From Arachis hypogaea (Eukaryota; Streptophyta; Magnoliopsida; Fabales; Fabaceae): DNA of 64,000 bases. Both the position numbers and the translations under genes were made by a program. The stretch spans positions 114,647,905 to 114,711,904 of the forward strand of contig NC_092053.1 of NCBI RefSeq assembly GCF_003086295.3, read 5' to 3'. How positions within the stretch are numbered: the stretch's first letter is position 1; each line of letters starts with the position of its first letter. Positions 10,808-23,700 of this stretch are shown here, piece by piece. The notes below the pieces were generated by a model, which was not told where the DNA came from, made no database searches, and saw nothing but the letters and a program-made list of their open reading frames with translations.

Positions 10808-13800
10808 ATGGTGCCTCGTGGACACGGTAGAGGCCGTGGGAGAGGACATACGAATGCTCGTGCGCCGGAGACTAATCCTAATGACCCGGTGAACTTTATG
10901 ACTGCGTTGGAGAACATGGCTGCTGCTATGCAAGCCACTGCTGAGGCTCTTGGTCAACAGATGAACAACCATGGTAATGACAGAGGTGGAGTTCAGGGTC
11001 CGATGACACTGGCGAACTTTTTGAAGGTTAATCCACCGAAGTTCAAGGGAACTACTAGCCCGACTGAAGCCGATACGTGGTTTCAAGCCATGGAACGAGC
11101 ACTGCAAGCGCAGGTGGTACCTGAAGGGCAGCGTGTGGAGTTCGCTACCTATTTGCTCACTGGTGAAGCGTCGCATTGGTCGCAGGGTATCCGACGCCTC
11201 CTGCAGCAGGGTGATGATTATATCACCTGGAATGTCTTTCAAGAAGAGTTCTATAAGAAGTACTTTCCGACTTCTGCTAGGACGGCCAAGGAGCTTGAAT
11301 TGTTGCAGCTGAAGCAGGGTACTATGTCTGTATCTGAGTATACTGACAAGTTTGAGGAGCTGTTCAGATTCTCTCGTATGTGTCAAGGGACTCCGGTGGA
11401 ATATAAGGAATGGAAGTGTGTTAAGTACGAAGGAGGACTCCGGAGTGATATTTTCAGTTCAGTAGGACCAATGGAGATTAGAACTTTCTCCGAGTTGGTG
11501 AACAAGTGTAGGGTTGCTGAAGAGTGTGTGAAGAGGGCAGCCGCTGAGAAAGGAAGTCACAAAGGATCGTTTCCACAGAACCGAGGCAAGAGCTTTGCAC
11601 CTAGAGGTCCGTCTTTCAAGAGGGAAGGTTCTTTTAGGAGGCCCAACAACAACTACTCCCAAGGAAAAAGGTTTGGGAAGCAGCCTCAGAATGATCAAGC
11701 TTGTACTAGGTGTGGGAGTCACCATCCGGGAGTACCATGCAAGGCCGGATCGGGTTTGTGCTACAATTGTGGAAAGGCGGGGCATAAAGCCGCAAGTTGT
11801 CCAGAGAAGCAAAAGCAAGGTGCTGGGAAAGCACAACAGACTGGTCGGGTGTTCACCACCTCAGCTGTGGGTGCAGAGGGATCCGAGACACTCATTCGAG
11901 GTAACTGTGAAATGGCTGGTCAAACTTTAAATGCTTTATTTGATTCGGGAGCATCGCATTCATTCATTGCATTTGAGAAAGCCCATGAATTAGGATTGAA
12001 GATCGTAACCTTAGGTTATGACTTAAAAGTGTATAATGCTACCCATGAAGCCATGGTAACTAGGCTAGGATGCCCGAAAGTTTCGTTTAGGTTCAAGCAG
12101 CGTGATTTTGTCCATAATTTAATCTGCTTACCGATGATCGGTCTTGATCTTATCTTGGGATTGGACTGGTTATCCAAAAACCATGTCCTGCTTGATTGTT
12201 CTACCAAGTCGGTGTACTTTATGCCAGAGGATACAGAAGGGCCGGTCGTGGTGAATAATTATTACTTGAATTCGATGATGGTGAACTGTTCTGGAATCGA
12301 ATGTCAGGGCATCCTGTTGTTAACCGCTGGTGTTTCGGGTGATGATCAAAGGTTGGATCAGATTCCGGTAGTGTGTGAGTTTCCGGAAGTGTTTCCCGAT
12401 GATATTGAGGAATTTCCACCTAACCGAGAGGTCGAGTTTGCTATTGAATTGGTGCCTGGGGCGAGACCAATCTCAAGTGCTCCTTATAGGATGTCACCGT
12501 TAGAGATGGCCGAGCTAAAGTCTCAGTTAGAGGAATTATTGGGTAAGAACTTTATCCGACCAAGTGTTTCCCCGTGGGGTGCTCCAGTGTTACTGGTAAA
12601 GAAGAAAGATGGAAGTATGCGACTCTGTGTGGATTACAGGCAGCTGAACAAGGTCACCATAAAGAATAAGTACCCATTGCCGAGGATTGATGATCTCATG
12701 GATCAGTTACAAGGAGCTGGGGTTTTCTCTAAGATCGATTTGCAATCCGGTTATCACCAGATAAGGGTGAGGGGTGAGGATATCCCTAAGACCGCTTTCA
12801 GGACTCGTTATGGTCATTACGAGTACACTGTAATGTCCTTTGGGTTGATGAACGCTCCTGCAGTATTCATGGATTACATGAATAGAGTGTTCCGTCCATT
12901 TCTGGATAAATTTGTGGTTGTCTTCATTGACGATATACTAATTTACTCCAAGACTGAAGAAGAGCATGCAGAACACTTGCGGACCGTGTTGCAGATTTTA
13001 AAGGAGAAGAAACTCTATGCGAAACTGTCTAAGTGTGAGTTCTGGAAGAGTGAGGTGAAGTTTTTGGGTCACGTGGTGAGTAAGAAGGGAATAGCCATAG
13101 ATCCAACCAAGGTAGAAGCTGTGATGGATTGGAAGCAACCAACCACAGTAACTGAGATAAGGAGTTTTCTGGGTTTAGCTGGCTATTACCGAAGGTTCAT
13201 CAAAGGCTTTTCGCAATTAGCTTTGCCGTTGACAAAGTTAACTCGCAAAGACACTCCGTTTGTTTGGACTCCTGAGTGCGAGGAGAGCTTTCAGACATTG
13301 AAGAAAAAGTTGACCACTGCACCTGTGTTAGTGTTACCTGAGCCGAACGAGCCTTTTGAGGTGTACTGTGATGCATCGTTAAAGGGCCTAGGGTGCGTGC
13401 TGATGCAGCATCATAATGTGGTGGCGTATGCCTCACGACAGTTGAGACCTCACGAAGTTAGTTATCCTACGCACGATTTGGAACTCGCTGCGGTTGTGTT
13501 TGCCTTGAAGGTGTGGAGGCATTATCTCTATGGGGTTAAGTTCCAAGTCTTCTCCGATCACAAGAGCTTGAAATACCTCTTTGATCAGAAAGAGCTTAAT
13601 ATGAGGCAAAGGAGGTGGATGGAATTGTTGAAAGACTATGACTTTGAGTTAAATTACCATCCTGGAAAGGCGAATATAGTGGCGGATGCGTTAAGTCAAA
13701 AGTCGTTATATGCGTCTTGGATGATGCTTCAAGAGGATAAGTTGCTCAAGGGATTCGAGAGTCTAAAAATTGGTGTTCGAGAAGTATCTGGAACCTTGTG

Positions 13801-15412
13801 TTTGAGCCGATTAGAAATCTCAAGTGACTTTAAGTCCGAACTCCTAAAAGCTCATGAAAACGATGAAGCGTTATGGAAGGTGTTACTGGCTATTGAGCAA
13901 GAAAAACAATGGAGAGTGTCGGAAGAAAAAGATGGGTTATGGAGATTCAAGGGTAGGATCATTGTGCCGGATGTTGGCACTTTGAGGCAAGATATCTTAA
14001 AGGAGGCACACAAAAGCGGATTCTCCATTCACCCGGGGAGTACTAAGATGTACCATGATTTAAAGGCGATGTTTTGGTGGCCGGGTATGAAGAATGATGT
14101 GGCGGAATATGTTTCAAAGTGCTTAACTTGTCAAAAGGTAAAGATTGAACATCAAAGACCTTCCGGGATGTTGCAACCTTTAGAGGTTCCGCAATGGAAG
14201 TGGGAAAGTATTGCAATGGACTTTGTGTCGGGATTGCCAAGGACTAGGACTGGTTTTGATGCTATCTGGGTGATCGTGGACTGACTGACGAAGTCAGCTC
14301 ACTTTTTACCCGTTCGGATGACTTACACCCTTGAGGAGCTAGCTCGGTTATACATAAAGGAGAGTGTGAGACTCCATGGTGTACCTGCTACTATAATCTC
14401 TGATAGAGATCCTCGTTTCACTTCGAGGTTCTGGGGTGCATTTCAGAAAGCTTTTGGAACTCGATTAAGCTTGAGTATAGCGTACCATCCTCAAACAGAT
14501 GGTCAATCCGAGAGGACGATCCAAACACTAGAGGATATGTTGAGAGCTTGTGTTTTGGACCAACCGGCGAGTTGGGATCGGTATATGCCGTTAGTAGAGT
14601 TTGCATACAATAATAGTTACCATGCGAGCATCGGAATGGCTCTGTATGAGGCTTTGTATGGGAGAAAATGTCAATCTCCACTATGTTGGTATGAAGCTGG
14701 AGAGAAAGGCTTGTTGGGGCCGGAAATGATAGCTGAGACCACTGAACAAGTCAAGAAAATCCGAGATAGGATGCTTACGGCGCAGAGTCGTCAAAAGAGT
14801 TACGCCGATCAAAGGCGGAAGCCCTTAGAATTTGAGGCAGGAGATCATGTTTTCCTGAAAGTTACTCCGACCACAGGAGTAGCTGAGACCACTGAACAAG
14901 TCAAGAAAATCCGAGATAGGATGCTTACGGCGCAGAGTCGTCAAAAGAGTTACGCCGATCAAAGGCGGAAGCCCTTAGAATTTGAGGCAGGAGATCATGT
15001 TTTCCTGAAAGTTACTCCGACCACAGGAGTAGGTAGAGCGATTAAAGCAAAGAAGTTGAATCCTCGATACATTGGTCCATTTCAGATCTTGGAGAGGATT
15101 GGGCCGGTGGCGTATCGGGTGGCTCTACCACCCCATCTTTCAAACCTGCACGACGTATTTCACGTGTCGCAGCTTCGAAAGTACACTCCTGATGCTAGCC
15201 ATGTGTTAGAACCCGAATCGGTTCAGTTAAGAGAAGATTTGATGCTTCCAGTGGCTCCAGTCAGAATTGATGATACTAGTATCAAACGGTTGCGTGGAAA
15301 AGAGGTTTCATTAGTCAAAGTAGCTTGGAGTTGAGGCGGTGTTGAAGAACACACTTGTGAACATGAGTCGGAGATGCGAACGAATTATCCGCACTTATTC
15401 TCAGGTAATTGA
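10808..15412 (+). pseudogene. gag-pol polyprotein of CV, interrupted by two TGA stops
   Basis: One reading frame of about 1535 codons, taken from the first ATG (10808, [12 protein letters not shown]). An upstream in-frame TTG is not a credible plant start. Domains by residue: gag about 85-240; zinc knuckle [14 protein letters not shown] about 317; protease [11 protein letters not shown] about 377; RT from about 560 with active site FIDD about 706; RNase H about 850 (VYCDAS); integrase HHCC finger about 1067-1110 and DD35E core with acidic residues near 1136, 1197 (SDRDPRF) and 1233 (QSERT); PRYIGPF-type C-terminal module; chromodomain start (RRLRGKE-like, about 1500). A TGA at 14282-14284 falls inside the integrase core and another at 15332-15334 inside the chromodomain. 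Both sit where relatives I know carry Arg, which fits CGA to TGA decay. The frame is otherwise open to TGA at 15410. Stop readthrough is possible but unsupported. Confidence 0.95.
14731..15030 (+). repeat. exact 150-bp in-frame tandem duplication in the integrase C-terminal region
   Basis: 14731-14880 is repeated base for base at 14881-15030. Each copy encodes 50 residues starting AETTEQVKKIRDRM and ending LKVTPTTGV, between the integrase catalytic core and the C-terminal module. The frame is kept. Zero differences between copies show the duplication is very recent, younger than the LTR divergence would require. Confidence 0.97.
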
Positions 15413-15460
15413 ATTTGAATTTGAATTTTGTGGGCAAAATTTCCAATTAGGTGGGTAGAA

Positions 15461-18400
15461 TGTAAGACCCGGTTAATTAACGGCTAATTAACCCATATAT
15501 GAGAATTTATTCTAGAAAGCCAAAAATGATATTTTTATGGCTTAATATGATAGAGGAAATTGAGACGAGAATTTCGGTACCAATTTTATGGAAATCGGAC
15601 CAAGATTGGACCGAACGGGCCAAACCGGTCCAACCGGACCCAAAGTGGGCCCTTGGCCCAACATAACTAAACCAAAACCCTAGTTTTCAGCACTCTCTCT
15701 CCTCACACAACACTAATACACGCTGAAAAAGAGAGGCCATGGAGGGAAGAACACTCTCTCAAGTTCTATCTCTCACTTGATCTTCAAACCACCATAACTT
15801 TTGATCTAGAGCTCCGATTGCCGCTCCGTTTGCGGCCACACGTTCACCACGGAGAGCTCTACAAAACCCATACAATTAATCTTAAGATAAGCAACGTTTT
15901 ACTGTTCGAAATTCCAGCCCTTGATTTCGAGTTTCATGAGTAAAAATGTTGAGATTTTGGGTTCTTTGATGTTATAGGATCCAACTCTCTTGAAGGAGAA
16001 GGTTAATCTTGTCTCTTTGGACCTTGGGTGTGGTAAGATTCTCAACCCTAGTGTAATTTGTTGTTCTATGAGGTTTGGGCATTGAGATGTTGTGTATGGG
16101 TATGATGATTGTGGCTTAGGTTGTGTATATGTGAATATTGGAGCTTGATTGGTGATTTTGGAAAGCTTGGAAGAGGGTTTTGTGTGATAAAATCTGTTCT
16201 TGGAGGTGTTGATACCTTGAGAGCTTGTGGACAATTGGTTTGGAAGTGCTCCGGTTGAGCTTGGGAAATTGGCTAAGGTATGGTTTCGGTTTCCCGTATC
16301 TAATATGTAATGTGGTAGGAAATACTTAGGCTAGAGGCCCTAAGATAGGCATTGAATTGATGATGTTGTGGAATGGTTGAGATATATGATGTGATCATAT
16401 GTGTGATTATGAATATTGATGCCTTGATTATGTGATATGTGAGAAAATGCATGTTGTGATATATGCTTGATGAATGATTGAGGTTGAATTGATGGGTGGT
16501 GCCATATTGTTGGTGAGTATGATGATTATGTATAATGATGGTTGATTGAAAATTGATATTGTTAGAAATTGGGATGAGAAGGATGTATGACATAATATTG
16601 TGTTTATCCTTTGGCCTTTTGATTGAGAAGTGTTAAAATGGTTGGAGGTAGTTTTGAGAATTTTGGTAAAATGTCAATGCGTGAGTTGAGGATGGCTTGT
16701 TGTTGAATTTGGTACACTTTGATTGATTTCAAAGAAAAGGGATGAAATTGGCATGTTTTAATTGATTTTGAAAAGAGTTGAAAGTGGCTTGTTTTGAAAA
16801 TGGCACTTTGTGGTTTTGAATGAAAATATGGTTTTTGGGCATACTTTGACGGGACATAACTTGGACTACGGATCTTTGATTTGTGCCAATTCTGTTTAGA
16901 AATGAAATTGGATCCGGGATGTCCATGCCGTTCAAAGAACGGGTGAAAAATGATTTAAAATGAGAGAGTTATGACCGTCGGAAGATTGGGGGTTGAATCT
17001 GTGAATTCTGCAGCTTTTAACTTAGAAAATTTTTAGCAGAATGACCCCTCGCGCGTAGGCGCACTTGACGCGTATGCGCCGTTCTTCGAGAAAGCATCAT
17101 CCATGCGTGCGCGTGGAGTGCGCGTACGCGTGGCCCTGTTTTCATCCCAAAGTTGATTTTTGAGTTTTAAAAGCCAAATTTCATACGTCTAAGCCTCCGA
17201 TCTCACCACTTATGTCTTAAATCATTATGATATGCCTAGCATGAGAAAAAGGGCTAGTGAATATGGTAACTTGCGAGTGAAGCAAGGGGAAAAATGAATG
17301 ATCATTGAGGATCATAGATGATTATGTGAGATGCGGAGAATGGCGGCGGAAGTGCTTGTTATGCCATGGGCCGAATGGCCGTAATTGTTAATGAATTGGC
17401 TGGTTATGGATTTAACCGTGAGCCGGATGGCTAGATTATTGCCGTGTTACGGCGGAGCCATGTTTATGGCCAAGTATAAATGCATATATGCTGTTGATTG
17501 AATTGTGAATGTTTGCACTTCCACCATTGGAGATGAGGGTTTCCCTGGGTAGTAGCAATGGCTAGCCACCATATGCTCCAGGTTGAGACTCGAAGCTCTG
17601 TTAACCCAATGTCGTAAGTGTGGCCGGGCACTGTGAAAGGCCCGGATGAGCTCGCCCCCATAAATATTCACCAGTGATGGTGATGGATAAATATTCACCA
17701 GTGAGGGTGATGGATATGGATCATGATTATGATCAAGTTTATGATGAGTATAACTCGAGTTGGGGATGCACGACAGAGGGACAGTCTAATGGCTAGCTAC
17801 CAGGACTTGTCGGGTTGGCTCTATAACCGAAAGATGATATCATCAGCCACTAGGGACAGGCATGCATCATAAGCATACTACATGAATTGTTTGAGATTGC
17901 CTATTTGACTGCATATTACTTGCTAATTGCCTAAATGCCTTATCTGTTCCTATTTGTAAATCTCTTGTCTGATATAACTATGTTTGCTATATTATACTCC
18001 TGCTGGTGGTTGGGAGGTCTGAAGGAATTGGAAAGGAAAGTATTAGTTAGACTGAAGAATCTTTAGTCAGTTGCCACTTACGGTTTAGCTTGTTTATAAG
18101 CTTTGATATTATCTGAAGGAAGTTCCAGGATTGCCTTCGGCTTTCCGCTATTATTATGTATTATATATGTGGAAGCTGTTACCGTGCTGGGGACCTCTGG
18201 TTCTCACCCATGCGGATTTTGTGGTTTTCAGATGCAGGACGCGAGACTTCTCGTTGAGGCATGCTGGAGACTTCCGAATTAGCGAAGATCTTTGTTCTCG
18301 GGGCTCTGTTTTGGTTTATATATCTTGTTTAGATAATTTTATCTCCATTGAATAATACAAACTGTGATGACTCCTTCTAGAGGGGATTTTTGGAGAATAG

Positions 18401-18763
18401 TTTTTCTGTATTTGTGTCCCTTTGGGTTTCCTTTGGGGTTTCCTTATTTTATTATATGTATATATTGTTATGCTCGGACCGGTTATCTTCGCAACCGAAT
18501 TTTGAGTCTTGATATTTCTATTTTTGACACTCTTTTGTATATATATAATCTCGCGTTAGCTTGTCCCTGCTCGTTACGTTATCGATCGGAGTGTTGCGCT
18601 TTCGAGTTACGGTTTTTGTTTACCCCTTTTTCTACAAAGGCTCCTAGTTATAATCAATTATTCATACTACTATACGTACTAAATTTTTGTTTTAGAGGTC
18701 GTAATACCTTGCCATCTCTGAATTATGACTTAAGCATAAGACTCTGTATGGTAGGGTGTTACA
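15461..18763 (+). repeat. 3' LTR of CV
   Basis: Same length as the 5' LTR and about 99% identical by eye. It is preceded by AATTAGGTGGGTAGAA (15445-15460), a weak purine-rich stretch that is the likely polypurine tract. It ends GTGTTACA, then TSD AGGGT. Confidence 0.95.
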
Positions 18764-19242
18764 AGGGTCCTATTCCAACGCTAGTGGGAACCGACAGATG
18801 ATTAGCCCTGCGGTAGTTGTACATGGTATTTTTCATCCGAGACGAGAAATCCGATAGTTGATTAGCTGTGCAGAGATCGTACCTTGTATTTTTCATCCGA
18901 GAGGATCATAAAGCTTTCTATTGAAGGAAGCCATGCGTGTTTGGAGAAGAAGACAGTAGGAAAGTAGAGATTCAGTTGACAGAGTATCTCCAGAACCTCA
19001 GCCTGTTTCTCATTACTGACTCACAAGTACTATTTATTTCATGTTATTTATTTTTCATAAATACAATCACTCTTATCATTAATCTCCTGACTAAGATTTA
19101 CAAAATAACCATAGCTTGCTTCAAGCTGACAATCTCCGTGGGATCGACCCTTCCTCACGTAAGGTATTACTTGGACGACCCAGTGCACTTGCTGGTTAGT
19201 TGTGTGGAGTTGTGAAAAGTGTAATCACAATTTCGTGCACCA
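18764..19242 (+). mobile_element. solo LTR S1, second part
   Basis: After the CV target duplication (18764-18768) the FIDEL-type LTR resumes (CCTATTCCAACG..., GAACCGACAGATG-like words). It includes the conserved U5 block with GATCGACCC...GTAAGG (19141-19200) and ends TTTCGTGCACCA at 19242. The right target duplication GAGAG is 19243-19247. The open frame at 18937-19215 has no domain. Confidence 0.9.
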
Positions 19243-19751
19243 GAGAGAAAATGAATACCTCCATAGAACCGTGACCTTCAAGCTTTGATTTCTTGCGATC
19301 CATAACTCCAACAAAAAATATAATCCGATTAAAGTGTTCATATCTTCCTACTTTTACGTTGATGACTTTTATTCGAGAGAAGTTGCCGGAGGGAGCCACT
19401 GAAGCTTCCATAGCCGTAGTCATGAGGAGCGTCGCCGTCGAGCTACCATGAGAAGAGTCACACAAGATAGAGAGAGGACATAATGAGAAGAGAAGAAGGT
19501 GTGGTGGTTTCCTTCACCGCCGTTGCAGCCGCAGGAGTCGTCAAGAGCCACTGCCGTTGCTGTTTGAGGCTAACCGGAAGAGTGGAGGGGACAGTGGCGC
19601 TACTGCGTGTGACAACAAGCGGCTGCGTTGCCACTGAAGCTCTCTGCCGCCATTCTGCTCGTCGAAAATTATCAGCAGAGCTGCAGCTGCTCCAGTCCTT
19701 GGTTCTTCTCTAAGTACAGGTTGAGTTTCGGTCCTTGCATGTCGCGTTTGA
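19243..19751 (+). mobile_element. 3' LTR of GyA, second part, truncated
   Basis: Continues the alignment to the 5' LTR (2216-2725: AAAATGAATACCTCCAT, CGATCCATAACTC, GCTCGTC.AAAATTATCA). Homology stops at about 19751 (CGCGTTTG), so about 2 kb of the LTR, including the minisatellite and the 3' end, is missing. Confidence 0.8.
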
Positions 19752-20390
19752 GTACAGCTACTCCTTTTATATATGGCACCAAAAAGCAACCTTTGACACA
19801 GTCATTATCTAATTTAAGAAACCACAAAGACTCATCCAAATAATTGTTCTATAAGGAGAAGCGCATCCAGAATTGGGAAGAGAAGTAAGGAAAATTAAAA
19901 AAAAAGGTAAAAATAAATAAAAGGATAAATTATTGGAGTAAAAAATTGAAGAAGAGGTTATACATTTCTATAACTGTTAATGAAAAGACAGATGAAAATG
20001 AGAACATGAGTTGCTATTAACAGTAGAAATTTTTTTTTGTTTAAAGTCACTTAGAGATGTATAGGAGAATCTTTCTCATTAAGGACAATATTAAAACTTA
20101 AATTTAGATACCAAATTTTTATGTATTGACATTATAAATTGTTATAAAAATTATTATAGATATAAATAAATATATAACGAGATCCTGACTTGATCTTGTT
20201 AATTAAGGTTAGGCTACTTTTTATAAATGTCGCTTCCACACATAATATATTGCGGCAAGTTTCAATTAGTTATATGTGATTCTTTTACTAGCAATAATCA
20301 ATGTCCTTGTCATAAACATAAAGCTAGTCTAAAATGATACAACTCTAACAAGGCATGGAATTTTTTTTTGTAACAAACTAGACATATTAA
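19752..20390. other. AT-rich spacer between GyA and the MULE
   Basis: No gene, repeat or RNA recognised. The last bases CATATTAA (20383-20390) may be the left MULE target duplication. Confidence 0.5.
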
Positions 20391-20458
20391 GAGGAATTTT
20401 TTTTGAAATAAAAAGAATATTATTTCTAAAAACAAATTATTTCAACTTTAAATATCAA

Positions 20459-20515
<57 letters not shown>

Positions 20516-20600
20516 AATTTTAGGTAAGTTCGTCATACTCCTGGCGAACTCCATTATTTTCATAGAGTTCGTTGTAACCCCCGGTGAACCTCACCTTGAA
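20391..20600 (+). repeat. left terminal inverted repeat of the MULE
   Basis: Inverse of 42929-43095 with many mismatches. It is longer than its partner by a (AT)26 run at 20461-20512, where the right TIR has only a poly-A and ATATCC stretch. The microsatellite therefore expanded inside one TIR. Confidence 0.8.
20461..20512. repeat. (AT)26 microsatellite in the MULE left TIR
   Basis: Fifty-two bases of perfect AT dinucleotide, ending at TTGTAATTTTAGG. Confidence 0.97.
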
Positions 20601-20719
20601 ATCACCAAATAAAAGTATGGCCGGTGAAGAGCCGAGCTCAACACCAGAATTTTATTCTTCTCGTTGGTTCTCATCTTGTAATTGTTTCTCTAGAATGTTT
20701 ATAAATCCGTTGTTACATT

Positions 20720-23700
20720 CATTATGATGGGGAAATAGTGTATGATGAAAAAGGCTCTATTATTTTTAAGTCTGGACAACAAATAATTACGTACATAGTA
20801 CCAGAAATTAACAGTCTAACAGCGTTGAAGAATTTGATATTGCATTCCGTTGGAAAACAATACACAAAAAGAGTGAAAATTACTACAGATATCCGACCGA
20901 TGTAGACGGCACTTTGTTTTATAAAAGATATATTACATTTGTCTTTGTTATTTAGTTATTATTTTTATTAGACCACAGTTTTGAGAATTTTTTCTGTTGT
21001 TTTGAATTATGTATCGGTTACGTGACGACGAGGACGTACGTTTGATAAGGTCATGGCACAACTGATGGACAAATGTTCATCTGTTGGAATTATTCGTGTT
21101 TCAAATTGAGTTAGGTGGACGAGGATCATATGCAGATACTGTGGATGATAGTCCGTCAAGTGGAGCTGTTAGAAGAAATATTAGAAGAATGATGGTTGAT
21201 CTAAATATGCCACCTGAAGGTAGTCAAGAGGGGTCAAACATTGACCTTCCTAATGCTGGCATGATGCAAGATAATGACGAAAGTCATAAAGGTTCTGTTA
21301 TCAGGGATCCGATGATGGATCCCTATGAAGTTAACCCCGATGATGGAGATGATGCTAATGATAAACCAACAGAAATTCCTGATGACGGTGACGATGGAGA
21401 AGAGATGAACTTCTACGGTGATACACAGATTGTTTTGACATAGCCTACCATTACTCGACCATACGACCGGCTGGATCACTTCTCCACGTTGAACCTTGAT
21501 ACAATAACTTCAGATTGGTCATTTTCCTATGGAGGCTCCTGATGAGCGGATATTTTATACACTTTTTGACATCATTTTCATAGAGTTTCTAGTAGTTTTT
21601 ATTTAGTTTTTATTAAGTTTTATAGGTTTTAGTGTTAAATTCACATTTTTGGATTCTACTATGAGTTTGTGTTTTGGGGCAATTTCAGATATTTTCTGGC
21701 TGAAATTGAGGAGCTAGAGCAAAAGTCTGATTCAGAGACAGAGAAAGCACTGCAGCTGCTATCCAGATCTGACCTATTTACATTTGGAAGGGATTTTTTG
21801 GACCAATAGAAGTCCAAATGGAGCACTCTCAACGGCTATGAAAAGCTGACTTCCAGAGCTTTCCAGCAATATATAAAAGTCCATACCTTGCTTCGGATTA
21901 GAAGGCCCAAAACTGGCATCCAACGTCAGTTTCCTGCCCCCTTCCAAGCGTCCAGCGCCCAAAGAGCAGAGCCCAACATCCAAAGGCCCAGAGAGGACCC
22001 CCTAGCTGGTGTTCCATGCCCAAGGAGCCTCATAGCACGTGGATCTCATCAAAGCTCAGCCCAAACACTCACCAAGTGGGCCCCAGAAATGGATTTTAGC
22101 ACTAAATAGACTATTTTACCCTTACTAATCATCTGTTTAGTATTTAAAGTGTATTTTACATAATCATTCGAACATATCATACACCATACACATTTTACTA
22201 TTGTTTTCATATCAGTATGAGTTTCTAAACCTCCTAGGTTGACGGGAGGAGCCCTGCTGAGTCCTATGAATTAATAAAAGTATTACTGTTTCTCTTCGAT
22301 CCGTGTTTGATTAATTCAAAGATGTATATTCGTTCTTCATCAATATGAATGCGTTGAACTGGCATAAGGTTATCACATTCTACATGGGTTCAAAGTGCGT
22401 CTTTCTTCGAACAATGATGAACCACCAACTTGAATATACGTCTCTCAGACGGCTAATCCACGACTTCGTTTGGGACTTCTCGAGACATCAGTTCAGCCGA
22501 TTTACGGGGAGATTAGAGTCTCTGTGGTAGAGGCTAGAATCCTAAGAAGCTTCACCCTTAATTAGAATAGATCCGCACTAAACCTAGGGTTCAGATCTGG
22601 AGGAGTATTGACAGCTGCTCAAACCAGTGTCAATCACATACAGCCTACCATTGGAGAAATCACTCACAAGCAAAGGAAGCAGTAATACCAAAGTTAATTC
22701 AGAAAGACAAAGAAACTCCAACTCTCAACTCTATTCCTATTACTTAATCCAATTGGTTTTACCCCTTTTGGACATTTTTTTACAACTCTATTCCTATTCC
22801 TATCCTTTAACTTTATTACAATTCGGTATTCCTTTCACAATCAACAACCTTCTGACCTGCCTAACTAAGACCTGCAGGATAACCATAGATTGCTTCAAGC
22901 TACAATCCTCGTGGGATCGACCCTGACTCGCTCAGGTATTACTTGGACGACCCAATGCACTTGCTGGTACACTAGTACGAAGGTGTGGGGATTCGTGCAC
23001 CAGCTCCGAAGACAATCTAACCAATGAATTTGAGATTGGACAGCAATTTAAAAATAAGGAGAAAGTGATGTTGGCAGTTAAGAGGTACAACATCAGGAGG
23101 ACTGTGGAGTATAAAATACTAGAGAGTGACCAGTTGAAGTATGATGTACAGTGTATCTGATTCAGGCCCAATTTTACTTGGAACATACGCATAATATATC
23201 GCCGAAAGCAAGAAAATGGGAGGTTAGGAGATACAATGGTCCTCATACTTGCCAGCAAACATCTATGGGCCAAGACCATCGTAGGCTGGATTCGAAGGTG
23301 ATTGCTCAATACATATTCACAATGGTCAAAGCTGATCCAACAATCAGCATCAAAGTTCTACAAGGAGGTATGGAGAATCACTTTAGTTATAAGGCATCGT
23401 ACATTAAGGTTTGGATTGTAAAGCAGAAGTCATTGCTAGAATATATGGCGATTAGGAGGAGTCATACAATGATCTTTCTCGTTGGTTATTCGCTATGCAT
23501 ATGTACTTACCCGGTAAGAATCATGACACTGTCCTTAGTTATGTATAAAGTCACCATTTATATGTGCTAAATTTTGATGGGTATTTAGGTACTTGGGTGC
23601 AACTTGTGACACAGTCTTAGCCTGGTTCAGTCGACACTGTCATGTTTCACCGGGTATTTTGGACGTTTTCACTGTGTGTTGAAGCGTTCAAGCATTGCAA

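Larger units (their letters stand above)
7286..18763 (+). mobile_element. complete young Ty3/gypsy chromovirus (CV), Tekay/Del-like, 11.5 kb
   Basis: The LTRs are 7286-10588 and 15461-18763, each 3303 bp, TGTAAGACCC...GTGTTACA. The target duplication AGGGT is perfect on both sides (7281-7285, 18764-18768), and removing the element rejoins S1 cleanly. I count roughly 25 mismatches between the LTRs, about 99.2% identity. With a plant LTR rate near 1e-8 per site per year (assumed) this points to an insertion well under one million years old. Domain order is gag, protease, RT, RNase H, integrase, remnant chromodomain, as in chromoviruses. Two in-frame stops mean this copy should not make a full polyprotein. 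Confidence 0.95.

Noticed and set aside
10769..11386. 205-codon minus frame antisense to gag
   Set aside because: Shadow of the gag-pol frame.
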